From assembly GCA_023212695.1 (NCBI GenBank), contig JALCCG010000060.1, forward strand, positions 1-64,000: a stretch of 64,000 nucleotides of DNA. Reading direction: 5' to 3'. Made by a program: the position numbers and the translations under genes. The notes under the pieces are model-generated. The model was not told where the DNA came from. It saw nothing but the letters and a program-made list of their open reading frames with translations, and made no database searches. This DNA comes from Sporisorium sorghi. Taxonomy: Eukaryota > Basidiomycota > Ustilaginomycetes > Ustilaginales > Ustilaginaceae. Position 1 is the stretch's first letter; each line of letters starts with the position of its first letter. Shown in pieces: positions 29,455 to 38,539 of this stretch.

Positions 29455-29710
29455 CAACAAGAGTCGACTTGCTCTTCCTCGAGGCCTTCGAGGCCAGTGT
29501 CGCCGTCGGGAAGGGCGGCAGGCTCGTCGTCAGACGAGTCGAAGATGATGTGGCGGCCTGACTTGGTGCGATCGTCGCTCAAAGCTTCATGCCTTCTTCC
29601 AGTCCGTAGCATCCGGTTCGGCCTGCTGTTCCTTCTCATCGACGATGCTTGTGGGCTGTCAGCACGGCTTCAACTCCCGCTTGAACAGCCAGATTCTCGC
29701 GAGCTCACGT
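29455..29710 (-). pseudogene. Acidic protein fragment on the other side of the TIR element
   Basis: On the minus strand a fragment reads DDRTKSGRHIIFDSSDDEPA and then LEGLEEEQVDS, ending exactly where the inverted repeat begins. Upstream in another frame are ERELARIWLFKRELKP and DEKEQQAEPDATDWKK. The acidic, Ser/Asp-rich style resembles nuclear or nucleolar proteins. It may be the 5' part of the gene whose 3' part lies at 28290-28794, split by the element (inference). Confidence 0.25.
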
Positions 29711-29819
29711 TCAGCAGCTGATCGTCGTTAGGATTGATTTTTACACACGCCGCTCCTCCATCTCGACGATTGCCGAACATCGTGGTTGCCGCTTACGCAT
29801 CCCCATCTATCCGGCTCGT

Positions 29820-29916
29820 CACGCATGTCTTGCCTGTCTCGCTGATCCTGCCCGTCTCGCCCGTCTCGGCTATCCTTCATGTCCTGCTCGTCCTGCCTGC
29901 CTCGCATGCCTCGCCC
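29820..29916. repeat. Degenerate minisatellite of CTGTCTCGC-like units
   Basis: Units such as CCTGTCTCGC, CCCGTCTCGC, CCTGCCTCGC and CATGCCTCGC recur about every 9-15 bases. Lies in the 3' region beyond the Nudix gene. Confidence 0.55.
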
Positions 29917-30102
29917 GTTCCAGATTCCGCAACTCCCTTGCACAGTCGAATCCGATCGCATGTATCCACATCACGCACACACGCTTCCCACTCAATCGAG
30001 TCCAACATGTATCCAACTCACGCACATACGCAGTCGCAGAATCGAAAGAACCTTGACATTCCACGTCCCACGTCGTCCGTCGCACCTGCACCTCTACCTC
30101 TA

Positions 30103-31700
30103 TCAAGGACCAGGCAACCGCAAATCCACATGCAGCTGAGCAACGATCTGCCTGTACCCCGGCTCCTTGTCCGCCGTCACATACCCGTGCCGCACCAAGA
30201 AGTCCAACATCACCAGCACGCAGTTCGCCTTAAACCTGCCCGCTCTCATCTTCGCATAAACCTCGTCCAACGTCATCAGCTCGAACCGCTCCACCTCACC
30301 GTCCTTGGGCTCCAGCACCACCTCTTTCGGCAGGGGCAGGTCATATACGTACTCGACTTCGGGCTGGATCCACCCCTGCCCCTTAGTCTTGTAGCAGTAG
30401 CTCAGTACCCCCGTCTGCTTCACGTACCTCTGCACCAGCTCCGGGGGCAGATTGGCCTCCTCCTCGCACTCGCGCACCATGCTTTCCATCGGCAGGTCGC
30501 CCGCCACGATGCCGCCGGCGACCGAGTTGTCCAGGTAGCCCGGCCAGGTGGACTTGGTGCTGCTGCGCTGGGGTACCCACACCTTGAGCTCGCCCGTGTC
30601 TGGCGCCGTCGTGTACGCCGTCAAGTGCACGCCGAAGGTTGCAAAGCCGAACAGCGCACAGGCGGCGCGCTCGAGCTTGAAGGCGATCGGGTTGCGCGAG
30701 CCCGGGCGCGGGTTCAGGCCGTAGATCGCATACAGCTCGTCGCGCCAGCCGTCGAGAGGGTCCGGGAAGATGCGTGCCTGGCGCCAGCGCTGTGCGACCG
30801 CGTTCAAGCCAGCTGTGCGTGCTTCTGGTGTGGCAAAGTGCGACGTGAAGGTGATCGCTTCGCAGACGCGCGAGGATGCTGTCGGCGGCACAATCTCGCG
30901 GTGGTGCATTGCGAATCGCACTCTTCGCAGCACAGGCTGAGCACCAGCTCGCACCTGCTCCGCAGCGTCGTCGAGACACGCCTTGACAACCCGCGCAGGG
31001 AGGAATCCAATCTGCACTCCATCCAGAACGAAAGGCGTGAGGCTGGTGTCCAGCCAAGGCTCGTGGTTGTGGCACTGATGAACGAGGTCCAACAGCGACG
31101 GCTCTTGTGCCTTTACAGCAACAGGTTCAAGACGGCGTTCAGGGTCCGCAACCTCGTCGACCAGTTCCAGCTCGTCGTCTTGCTCTAGCACGCCCGAGGA
31201 TGTAGCCGAGAAGATGACTTGTTTGCCTATTGAGGGCGACTTGGCATCGGATCCGAGTACGAGGTTGGCTATTGATTCCGACATGGCTTGGGCGATGCTC
31301 CGGTCGCGGAGACGTTTCGATTCCGAGGGGATGGCCGAGGTGTGCAGATCTTGGGTCGCAGCTGGAGCTGCCTTCTTGGATCTTGAATCAGACCTGATCG
31401 AGCGAAGTGTGGCAGTACTGCCTTGCGGTGAAAGCAGACGCGACGATTGCAAGACTGAGTCGGGCAGGTGTGTGCTAAGACGTGCTGCCGCAAAGTAGTC
31501 GGAGGGCGTATGCAGGCCGCGAGGGTTTGGACTGAGCGTGGGCGCAAAGAGCTGACTAGCCGTGGCGAGGAGCGACGAGCTCAAGTTCGAGCCTATGAGC
31601 GCAAAAGGATGACAGCGACAACGTCCGTTAGCACAATTTCGACGATACGAGACCCTTTCTTCTTTCTTCCCGCCGCTCGGACCACGCGAGCAAGACACAT
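30103..31700 (-). CDS. Nudix hydrolase of the DUF4743 family (thiamine-diphosphate-analogue type)
   Basis: Proposed as two exons, 31700-31649 and 31592-30103, 513 aa. The 56-base intron has a CTAAC branch site and ATAG acceptor; its GTATCG donor is weak. The N-terminal DUF4743 domain starts near LLDLVHQCHNHEPW (FVLDGVQIGFLP follows). The Nudix box is at about residues 373-396: G-x5-D-x7-R-E-C-E-E-E, with Asp for the first Glu as in relatives. Family members in yeast and plants hydrolyse damaged thiamine diphosphate forms such as oxo- and oxythiamine diphosphates. About 140 residues before the domain are Arg/Ser/Leu-rich and could be an organellar targeting extension. No ATG exists in the main exon before codon AQAM, hence the exon 1 model. 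The start is uncertain; initiation at that internal ATG would give a shorter cytosolic protein. Confidence 0.75.
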
Positions 31701-31722
31701 CGACACTCTAACATGTTTGAGA

Positions 31723-34458
31723 TTAACGGCGACTATACTTACTCGAGATGCTCCTGCTATCTTCTTCTGCCCTCGACGACGACGGGACACGTTCGGAGTC
31801 AAGCTCCAGCAGAGCTCGCGTAGCATCCTGCAGGGTGTGAGACGAGACAGCTAATGCCTTTAGTCTGTCAATCACATGCTCGTTCTGTGGAGAATTGGGA
31901 TCGAGCAGCGTCCGACAGATGAGCTGCAGATTGCTTGCTTCGAGACGAACAGCTGCGACGGTCTCTACTTCGACGAGCTTTGACAGAGTGGCCTGCAGCC
32001 CTTCCAGGCCTGAGCCGAGTCGCTCGGACGACTCTTGAGACCCGAAAAGGCCGACGACGAGCGATATGGTCCGAGCTGTCATGCCAAGGACTGCCTCCCG
32101 GGCGGCCACTGCAGACGGCTGACCCCCAGGCAATGTCGAGAGGACGCTGCAGAGACCGCGTGAGCCCAGCAGCTCTGTGTCGACCCACTTGACTAATGCT
32201 TCTGCAGTTGCACTTGCTACTTGCAGTTCACCGACCCGGAGATCGACGAGGAGTAGGCAGCACAGATAGAGGCCGTTCTGAGACTCGGACGGACGCTCCA
32301 AGTCAGCAGTCACCCTGGTCATGAGTCGCTGCAGCAGCTGAATCCGACCAGCGACCGGTAGCGAGCTGATGCCGATTAAGGTCTGTGTCGACCAAGCGTC
32401 TCGACTGGCAGACGAGATGCGTGCGAAGCTGCCAAACAGGTCGAGCGCGATTGCACTGGCCAGAGCCTCTTCGAGAGCTGCCGTCGCTTCCTCCGACGAT
32501 GTTGGCGCGCCAAGTTCGGCCTGTACAGCGAACAGAGCCACTTCGACAAGACGTCTTGGTAGAGCGAGCAATGCATCGTCCGGTTGGTTGCGAGCCTTGG
32601 TACTCGCAGAGATCGCTTCGTCGACAGCGCTTTGAAGTTGCGAGCGCAACAGTGCAGTGAGACCAGAGTCAACCCGATGCAGCAGCGCCAGTGCACGCTT
32701 GCGTATGGACGCATCGGGATCGGCGAGCAGCGCCATGAGCTGTGCCATCTCGGCTTCGGTGATGTCCAGCGGCGAGGACGACGGAACTGGATGTTCTTCC
32801 TCCGCCGTGGACTGGGCAGCGTTTGGCTCTGCCTTGGCTTGCGCCCACCCAAGTGGGAGGAGTGCGTCCAGGAGGACGATTGCAGCAGTCTTGCGATTCG
32901 GGTTGGTGCTGTGCAGCTGAGATTTGACGTGCGCCGAGAGCGAGGCCCACAACGCTGCAAGTTCTCCGTCACGGTTGCCAGCTGATTGGGATGTTGTAGA
33001 TGATGCTGGCGTTCCTGTTGTCGATGTGGTAGTGAGATAGAGGGCCCCGATGCACCGAGCGGCCGAGACACAAAGAGCCAATGCTGCCGCCTTGCCCTGA
33101 GACGCCACGTGATAGATCCGAAGCACCGCTTTCAGCATCTCCCTCTTGACCCCAATATCAAAAGGAGACGACGATTCGACCGCACACGCAACCGACTTTG
33201 TCAGAGACGAAAGGCACGCATCCATGAGCCAGGGCGCGTACGCACCGTGATAGTCATGCTCCGGCTGCAAAGCCGACCTCTGTCGTGCTGCCGTACGCGC
33301 ACGAAGGCCCTCTGTGCGTCCCACGACGGCTGCTGCCAGACGCTGCTGCTGCAGTGCCTGCACCTCCATGTGCATGGGAGCCCACCTGGTTGCCTGCAGC
33401 ACTTCAATCGCATGGCAAGCTGCCTCGTGGCTGGTGATGACGCCCACAGCCCGTGCATGATCTACGATCCTGATGCACGCACGAAGACCACTAGGGCTCG
33501 AGTCGACACGCCTCTCCATCTCGGCTAGGATCATCCCGTGATTCTCGTCCGGGTTGGAACCAGGGGAGAAGGCGTACGTCGAGGCTAGAGTGAGGCGCAC
33601 GATTGTGAGAGCTGCATCCAGCATCTCTGCTTGTCCATCGCTGTCCGTCGATTCGCTTGCGTCGATCGATGCACACGAGAGCATAGCATTGAGCGTCATG
33701 GAGCGGATCGAAGAGTCCGGATGCCGCGTGAGCTCCACCAGCGTAGAGGCAAGAGAGGGCAGCACGGCTGGTCCGCGAGGTGTACCGGTTACAAGAGACT
33801 TGAGCGAAGCCAAAGCTCGAAAGCTAGTCCAGCTTGAGGAGTCGGATGGAGGGAATGCGTGTTTGGAAGGCGAAGAACGCGAGGAAGATCGAGAGCGTGA
33901 CGGAGATCGAGAACGCTTTTCCGTGTCACTAATGGACACATGGTGCTGAGCATCTTCCGAAGCAGTCGAGAGATTCGATCGAAAGGTGTTGAGAAGGAGC
34001 AATGAGGATGAATCGTCGTTTGCGGGATACGAGGTTCTAGATGAGCTGACAGTGGAAGTGGGATCCGTCTCCCGCTTGTCGCTTTGTGGAAGGAGATACG
34101 GGAGCAACTGGTATGCAATGAGCAGATCCTTCCAGCTCGTTGCTAAGCTGAGCAGTTGCAAGGTTGGCAAAAGTGCAAAGCTGACATCAATGGTAGTGGG
34201 TCGATCGGCTAGTGATGCGTTCGAGGCAGGATAGTGCTGAAGGCAGTGAAGCAGCGTGACAAGCGCTGAAGTGAGCTTAGACACATCCGCCGAAAAGGAG
34301 CGAGAAGCAAGCTGCTTCCGAAGTTGAGCCACTGTGTCGAGGATGATGGCGTCCTGCTGTTGAGGGGTATCCGCTTCCTCGAGCTCTTTGGCCAGCTTGA
34401 AGTGGATTCGAGAGGCGCCGCTCTCGAGCAAGGTGAACGAGTCGCTTGAGCGCGACAT
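31723..34458 (-). CDS. Adaptin-like large subunit of an AP complex (AP-4 epsilon-like)
   Basis: Intronless, 911 aa. It is a HEAT/ARM-repeat trunk protein. The segments that identify the adaptin family are an N-terminal amphipathic helix region (KELEEADTPQQQDAIILDTV), GAYAPWLMDACLSSL (compare APWLQIQLLRLL in AP subunits), TNPNRKTAAIVLLDALLP and DPDASIRKRALALLHRV. Such subunits build the core of coat complexes that select cargo at Golgi or endosome membranes. Poly-Ser insertions interrupt the trunk and the C-terminal ear domain seems absent, so assignment to AP-4 rather than AP-1 or AP-2 is tentative. The stop lies 22 bases before the Nudix ATG on the same strand, and a perfect GTAAGT donor straddles the last codons. 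Confidence 0.65.
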   Translation of the reverse strand: MSRSSDSFTLLESGASRIHFKLAKELEEADTPQQQDAIILDTVAQLRKQLASRSFSADVSKLTSALVTLLHCLQHYPASNASLADRPTTIDVSFALLPTLQLLSLATSWKDLLIAYQLLPYLLPQSDKRETDPTSTVSSSRTSYPANDDSSSLLLLNTFRSNLSTASEDAQHHVSISDTEKRSRSPSRSRSSSRSSPSKHAFPPSDSSSWTSFRALASLKSLVTGTPRGPAVLPSLASTLVELTRHPDSSIRSMTLNAMLSCASIDASESTDSDGQAEMLDAALTIVRLTLASTYAFSPGSNPDENHGMILAEMERRVDSSPSGLRACIRIVDHARAVGVITSHEAACHAIEVLQATRWAPMHMEVQALQQQRLAAAVVGRTEGLRARTAARQRSALQPEHDYHGAYAPWLMDACLSSLTKSVACAVESSSPFDIGVKREMLKAVLRIYHVASQGKAAALALCVSAARCIGALYLTTTSTTGTPASSTTSQSAGNRDGELAALWASLSAHVKSQLHSTNPNRKTAAIVLLDALLPLGWAQAKAEPNAAQSTAEEEHPVPSSSPLDITEAEMAQLMALLADPDASIRKRALALLHRVDSGLTALLRSQLQSAVDEAISASTKARNQPDDALLALPRRLVEVALFAVQAELGAPTSSEEATAALEEALASAIALDLFGSFARISSASRDAWSTQTLIGISSLPVAGRIQLLQRLMTRVTADLERPSESQNGLYLCCLLLVDLRVGELQVASATAEALVKWVDTELLGSRGLCSVLSTLPGGQPSAVAAREAVLGMTARTISLVVGLFGSQESSERLGSGLEGLQATLSKLVEVETVAAVRLEASNLQLICRTLLDPNSPQNEHVIDRLKALAVSSHTLQDATRALLELDSERVPSSSRAEEDSRSISSKYSRR

Positions 34459-34838
34459 GACGGCGACGAGGTAACGATGGCGTTGACAGCTGGTTTACTT
34501 AAAAGCTGCGAGCAATGCACTTGCCGTGCCTTTGTTTGCCTGTCGGCGATGTTGGATGGCATGATGTTTGCTGCACGCACAACAACAGCAGCGATTCAGG
34601 GTCCAACAGGCCAAATGCAGCCTTACGACCGGCTAGATCAACGGAATGCTTTGACAGCCGTAATTACATAATCAGTTGTCAGCAGAATGGCCTCACTTTC
34701 GCTTTTCCGCTTCCAACGGCGTCGAAAGAAGCTTTTTGTCTCTTGCACGACCAACTCTCCTTCCGCACCTTGACATCCTCTCTCAGCCGATCGACATCAT
34801 CCCTGGATTCAGTCGCCCAAACGAGGCAGCTGAAAGGC
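34459..34838. other. Divergent promoter between adaptin-like and MCMBP-PLPBP genes
   Basis: About 380-530 bases, depending on which start is used on the right, serve both genes. The right-hand reading frame stays open back to 34515. That part has no conserved match to MCMBP and is taken as leader. Confidence 0.5.
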
Positions 34839-34985
34839 ATGCGCATTAGGCTCAACCTCTTTGTCGCCGCTATCTTTTGTACAACCTGTTCAACATCCAC
34901 CCTCCGGAACTTTGCCTTATCAGCTGCAAGTCGCTCGCGCCTCGCCCATCGATTCAGCACATCTTCTTCCAGAAACTCTCGCAAA

Positions 34986-37835
34986 ATGGTACCCGACACC
35001 GACTTCTCCGCAGCGCTCACCAAGCCGCTCGACGTCGTCCAGCAGATCTACAGCGATGCGCAGGACAAGTCGCCAGCCAACATCACCAAGCTGGTAGAAA
35101 CGCACTTTCGTCAGGTGTTTGCTTCTCCGGACGCCAGCGCAAAGATCCCGTCCCTTTCTGCGGGTAACATCGGCGAGCTACTGCCTAGCTCAAATGCGAA
35201 TGCGGCAAGCACACATCGTTTGGTCCGCTTTCGTGCGATGATCCAGGACACGGGTCTGGGGACCGAGGTGTTCCTTGCCAAGCACCAGCATGAAGGGCAC
35301 ACGTTTACCGGTCTGTACGGCGGCGAGGCAAGCGTTCCAAGCTCACACGATTCGTCGGATGCAAGTGGGCATGACGAGCTTGATCATCAGAATCTTGCGG
35401 AGAGGACGGTGATGTACGCCGTGTCGGTGCCCGGTCAGACTGCCTGGGCAGCCAAAGCGAATCGCGAATCCGCTGGTGCACCAACTGCCGACGCTTCAGT
35501 CGACCAGCTCTCCAGCGCCACCTCATCCATCTCCATCACCGACCCCCAATCGCCGCAGAAAATCCAAGAGGTGCGCGAGCGTATCCGCAAAGCCGTCGCA
35601 AAGGGCAAGCAGCTCGGCTCGGCAGGCAAAGAGCCGCGTCTGGTGGCCATCTCGAAACTGCACCCACCCTCTGCCATCCTCGCTGCGCACAAGCAAGTCG
35701 GACAGCTGCACTTTGGCGAGAACTACGTGCAGGAGATGGTGGACAAGGCCAAGGTGCTTCCGCGCGAGATCCGGTGGCACTTTGTCGGCGGGCTGCAGAG
35801 CAACAAGGGCAAGCTGCTGGCGTCGATTCCGAATCTGTATCTGCTCGAGACGCTCGACTCGATCAAGGCGGCCAATGTGCTGCAGAAGGCGCTTGCGTCG
35901 CCGGATGCTGCGAAGCGCGACGAGCCGCTGCGTGTGTACTTGCAGGTCAACACGAGTGGTGAGGATGCCAAGAGCGGTCTGCCGCCCGTTCTGTCAGAGG
36001 ACGCGGAGCAGGCCAAGGACAGCGAGCTGCTCCAGCTGGCTGTTCATGTCATCACAAAGTGCCCGAACCTGCGCCTGCGCGGCGTGATGACCATTGGCGC
36101 AGCCTCCAACAGCTCAAGCGCCGACGCGGATGCAGCCAAGAGCGTCGACGAGATCGTCTCTGCCAACCCGGACTTTGAAAAGCTCATCCGCACACGCACC
36201 AACCTCGTCAAACTCCTCCGCGCGAGCGATGAAATCCGCAAGACAGACCAGCCGCACATCAAGGACGCATACGCAGACCTGCTCGAGGGCACCGACGCAA
36301 ACGGCGGTCTGGAGCTCAGCATGGGCATGTCGGCCGACATGGACGTTGCCACCATGGCTGGCAGCGACAATGTCCGTGTCGGCACCGGCTGCTTCGGCCG
36401 CCGCCCTGGCACGCGAGAGGAGGCCATGAACGGCATGAAACGCGAACTTGAAGTGGGGCCCGAGGCGGCGGCTGCCGAGTTGCGAGGCCAGCGCGAGTCG
36501 CAGAACAGCACGACTACCTCGAGCTTGCCGCGTGCTTACCTTGCCAAATCTCCTCTGCCAGAGACTCCGCACGTTGGTGGTTTGCTGAAGTTGTACGATC
36601 TGGACGCAGCGGAAAAGTTCAAGACGACCGAGCTGATCGAAGTGGTCGGAATCCTGGATACGGCTGGGCTGCCTCAGGCCGAGTGGCAGGACACGGGCTC
36701 TGCTGCTGCTGGGTCCTCCGCCGAGTCTGCGCAGGTGCCGTGCGTTCACGCGATCTACGCTGCTCCCGCCGAACTGGATTCGCTTGGAGCAGAGAGCTCC
36801 ACCGACGCATCTTCCAGTTCAAACCTCCTCTCGCGCTCGGCGGATCGACAAGCGCTGATTGACTTCCTCGCCGGTGCACTGGGCGGCGACAAGCTAGCCG
36901 CCGAACTCGTGCTCCTAGCCACGATCGCGCGCATCCACGTGCGTCGCGCCAACCTCTGCCTGGGTGCTCTCACGCTCAACATCTCCAACTTTGCCGCCCC
37001 CTCTTCGCCAGCAGCGCAGACACAGCTCTCGCGCCGACTGGAGCAGCTCCTCCCCGCCGTGGTGGATGTATCCATGGACCTGGCTACACTCAACGACCAC
37101 CGCAAGACTCTGTACCCGAAAAGCGCTGGCGAGGGCACGGGTCTCGAAGCGGGCCGACTGCAGCTCGTCAACGGCACCACGATCGTCGTCAACGAAGGCG
37201 CAATGGGCGAGGGCCAGCTCAAAGATACGGGCATCCGCAACATCAAGGCGCTCTCGTCGGTGCTCGAGGCGCACAAGCTGCCGTACGCGTTCCCCTACTC
37301 GGAGTTTGAGTTCGATACGGATCTCAATGCTGTGATACTCAGTCAGGGCAAGAGCTTTTTGCCGTTCGATATTCAGTGTCCGCTGCAGCCTGAGGGCGCT
37401 GCGGATCTGTATGCGGGTGCGGTTGCTGAGGTGGAGGAGGCGCAGTTGGAGGCGTGGAGGAGGGCACTGCTGCACGCGCGCAGTTTGGGGACCGCCAAGG
37501 CGTTCGAGATCCCCGAGAGCGTCAGCGAGCATATCCAGCAAGAGTTTGTGCGGGAGCGGAGAATGGAGCAGGAGGAGGCCAAGGACGCGCACGGCGGCAC
37601 AGCCGCTAAGACGGAAGGCGGTCTTGGGCAGGAGGATCTGCTAAGGAGGATGGCCATCGTCCGCCTGCTGGCGCTGTCGCATGGTGAGAGCAGTCTGTCG
37701 ATCGACATGTGGAACAAGGCGGTCGAGCTGGATCGGGTGCTGGCCCAGCGTGTAGCTGCGACGACACAGCAAAGCCAGCCTCGCTCGCAGCCAGGTGCTG
37801 GACATGCGTCGAGCACGGCGGGCGTCTCTCGCTGA
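34986..37835 (+). CDS. MCM-binding protein (MCMBP/ETG1) with an embedded PLP-homeostasis (YggS/PLPBP) domain
   Basis: One uninterrupted frame, 949 aa from this ATG. Residues 1-165 match the MCMBP N-terminus: LTKPLDVVQQIYSD, RLVRFRAMIQDTG and AERTVMYAVSVPGQTAW. Residues about 192-475 are a complete PLPBP barrel: LVAISK with PLP lysine K224, HFGENYVQE, WHFVGGLQSNK, VYLQVNTSGE, GVMTIGA, LSMGMSADM, and NVRVGTGCFGRR. From about 513 the MCMBP C-terminal part resumes: GGLLKLYDLD, RRANLCLGALTLNISNF, LVNGTTIVVNEGAMGEGQL, and LNAVILSQGKSFLPFDI. MCMBP binds MCM2-7 helicase subunits in the nucleus; PLPBP buffers pyridoxal phosphate and binds it without known catalysis. The 34986 start gives the expected MCMBP beginning. 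The frame also has an ATG at 34839, adding 49 residues like a mitochondrial presequence. Domain identities are firm, the start is not. Confidence 0.88.
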   Translation: MVPDTDFSAALTKPLDVVQQIYSDAQDKSPANITKLVETHFRQVFASPDASAKIPSLSAGNIGELLPSSNANAASTHRLVRFRAMIQDTGLGTEVFLAKHQHEGHTFTGLYGGEASVPSSHDSSDASGHDELDHQNLAERTVMYAVSVPGQTAWAAKANRESAGAPTADASVDQLSSATSSISITDPQSPQKIQEVRERIRKAVAKGKQLGSAGKEPRLVAISKLHPPSAILAAHKQVGQLHFGENYVQEMVDKAKVLPREIRWHFVGGLQSNKGKLLASIPNLYLLETLDSIKAANVLQKALASPDAAKRDEPLRVYLQVNTSGEDAKSGLPPVLSEDAEQAKDSELLQLAVHVITKCPNLRLRGVMTIGAASNSSSADADAAKSVDEIVSANPDFEKLIRTRTNLVKLLRASDEIRKTDQPHIKDAYADLLEGTDANGGLELSMGMSADMDVATMAGSDNVRVGTGCFGRRPGTREEAMNGMKRELEVGPEAAAAELRGQRESQNSTTTSSLPRAYLAKSPLPETPHVGGLLKLYDLDAAEKFKTTELIEVVGILDTAGLPQAEWQDTGSAAAGSSAESAQVPCVHAIYAAPAELDSLGAESSTDASSSSNLLSRSADRQALIDFLAGALGGDKLAAELVLLATIARIHVRRANLCLGALTLNISNFAAPSSPAAQTQLSRRLEQLLPAVVDVSMDLATLNDHRKTLYPKSAGEGTGLEAGRLQLVNGTTIVVNEGAMGEGQLKDTGIRNIKALSSVLEAHKLPYAFPYSEFEFDTDLNAVILSQGKSFLPFDIQCPLQPEGAADLYAGAVAEVEEAQLEAWRRALLHARSLGTAKAFEIPESVSEHIQQEFVRERRMEQEEAKDAHGGTAAKTEGGLGQEDLLRRMAIVRLLALSHGESSLSIDMWNKAVELDRVLAQRVAATTQQSQPRSQPGAGHASSTAGVSR

Positions 37836-37885
37836 AAGACGCTCGTTGTGGTTTGTACGTTACTGGATTGCGATTCAATGCATTG

Positions 37886-38539
37886 TTACGAGGACGAATT
37901 GAACTTGGCGTTGGAAAAGTCAATGTTGGGGTTAGCCGCGGCGAGTTTCGCGAGCATCTCCTGCTGTTGGATCTGATCGGAGGTGGGTTTGTTCATGGCC
38001 TTTTGGCGGTTGTCGAACATCATCTTTTCCACCATCGCCCTGCGTTAGATGTAAAGAGAGTTAGCAAGATTCGTAAGATATCGCATGTGTCATCGAGCGA
38101 AAACTCACCTTGTCTCGGGATCCAGATCGCTGAGCTTCGAATTCTCAGGCACAATCTTGGTCGTATCAATCTTCGGATGGTGCGTAACGACGTTAGGCCA
38201 CCACTCGTTCTTGTTCATCTTCTCGAGCTGGATCTCGACCGTGTTGGCATCCTCGATCGTCCACGTGCTGTCTTCCTCCTTGATGTCCTTCGCGAGCTCT
38301 CCCTCGAGGATCGCATCTTTGCCCTTGAGCGCTACCTTGATCTTGCGCTTCTTGAGCTCGACGGTGAGGTCGCGTGCCTTGGTGCCCTGGGGGACGGGGA
38401 CGGTGATTTCGACGATATCGAGCTGCTGCTTCCAGGTGTAGGGGAGGCTGGCTTGCTCGGCTGCTTCGCGAGCGCGTTCCGCCTGATCATGCTGCTTTTG
38501 CTGCTCGGGGGTGAGCGCTTCGTATTCTTCGGGTGACAT
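37886..38539 (-). CDS. nudC: Nuclear movement protein NudC (CS/p23 domain)
   Basis: Two exons, 38539-38109 and 38039-37886, 194 aa. The 69-base intron has a GTGAGT donor, a GCTAAC branch and an ACGCAG acceptor; splicing joins DPETR to AMVEKMMFDNRQ. The CS domain (about residues 33-125) starts at YTWKQQLDIVEITVPVP and includes the conserved WTIED and WWPNV segments. The C-terminal helix has the family's MVEKMMFDNRQKA motif. NudC stabilises dynein/LIS1 pathway proteins with Hsp90 and is needed for nuclear migration in hyphae. The long N-terminal coiled coil of animal NudC is absent, as in other fungi. The gene is convergent with the MCMBP-PLPBP gene; stop codons are about 50 bases apart. The leader has a GGA/GAG-rich repeat. 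Confidence 0.92.

Noticed and set aside
29734..31188. Plus-strand frame of 484 codons opposite the Nudix gene
   Set aside because: Sense strand carries the Nudix box and DUF4743 domain; the plus-strand product is Arg/Leu/Val-rich and featureless.
31723..34458. Treating the adaptin-like and Nudix sequences as a single gene
   Set aside because: Two complete domains with their own start and stop are the simpler reading; the fusing splice is listed as a finding instead.
34515..34838. Further N-terminal extension of the MCMBP-PLPBP frame from the ATG at 34515
   Set aside because: No similarity to MCMBP, Cys/Ser-rich and unstructured; two better starts follow. Taken as leader.
34986..37835. MCMBP-PLPBP as an assembly or cloning chimera
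   Set aside because: Both junctions are smooth, in frame, with identical codon style, and the MCMBP part resumes after the insertion, which a simple chimera would not produce.
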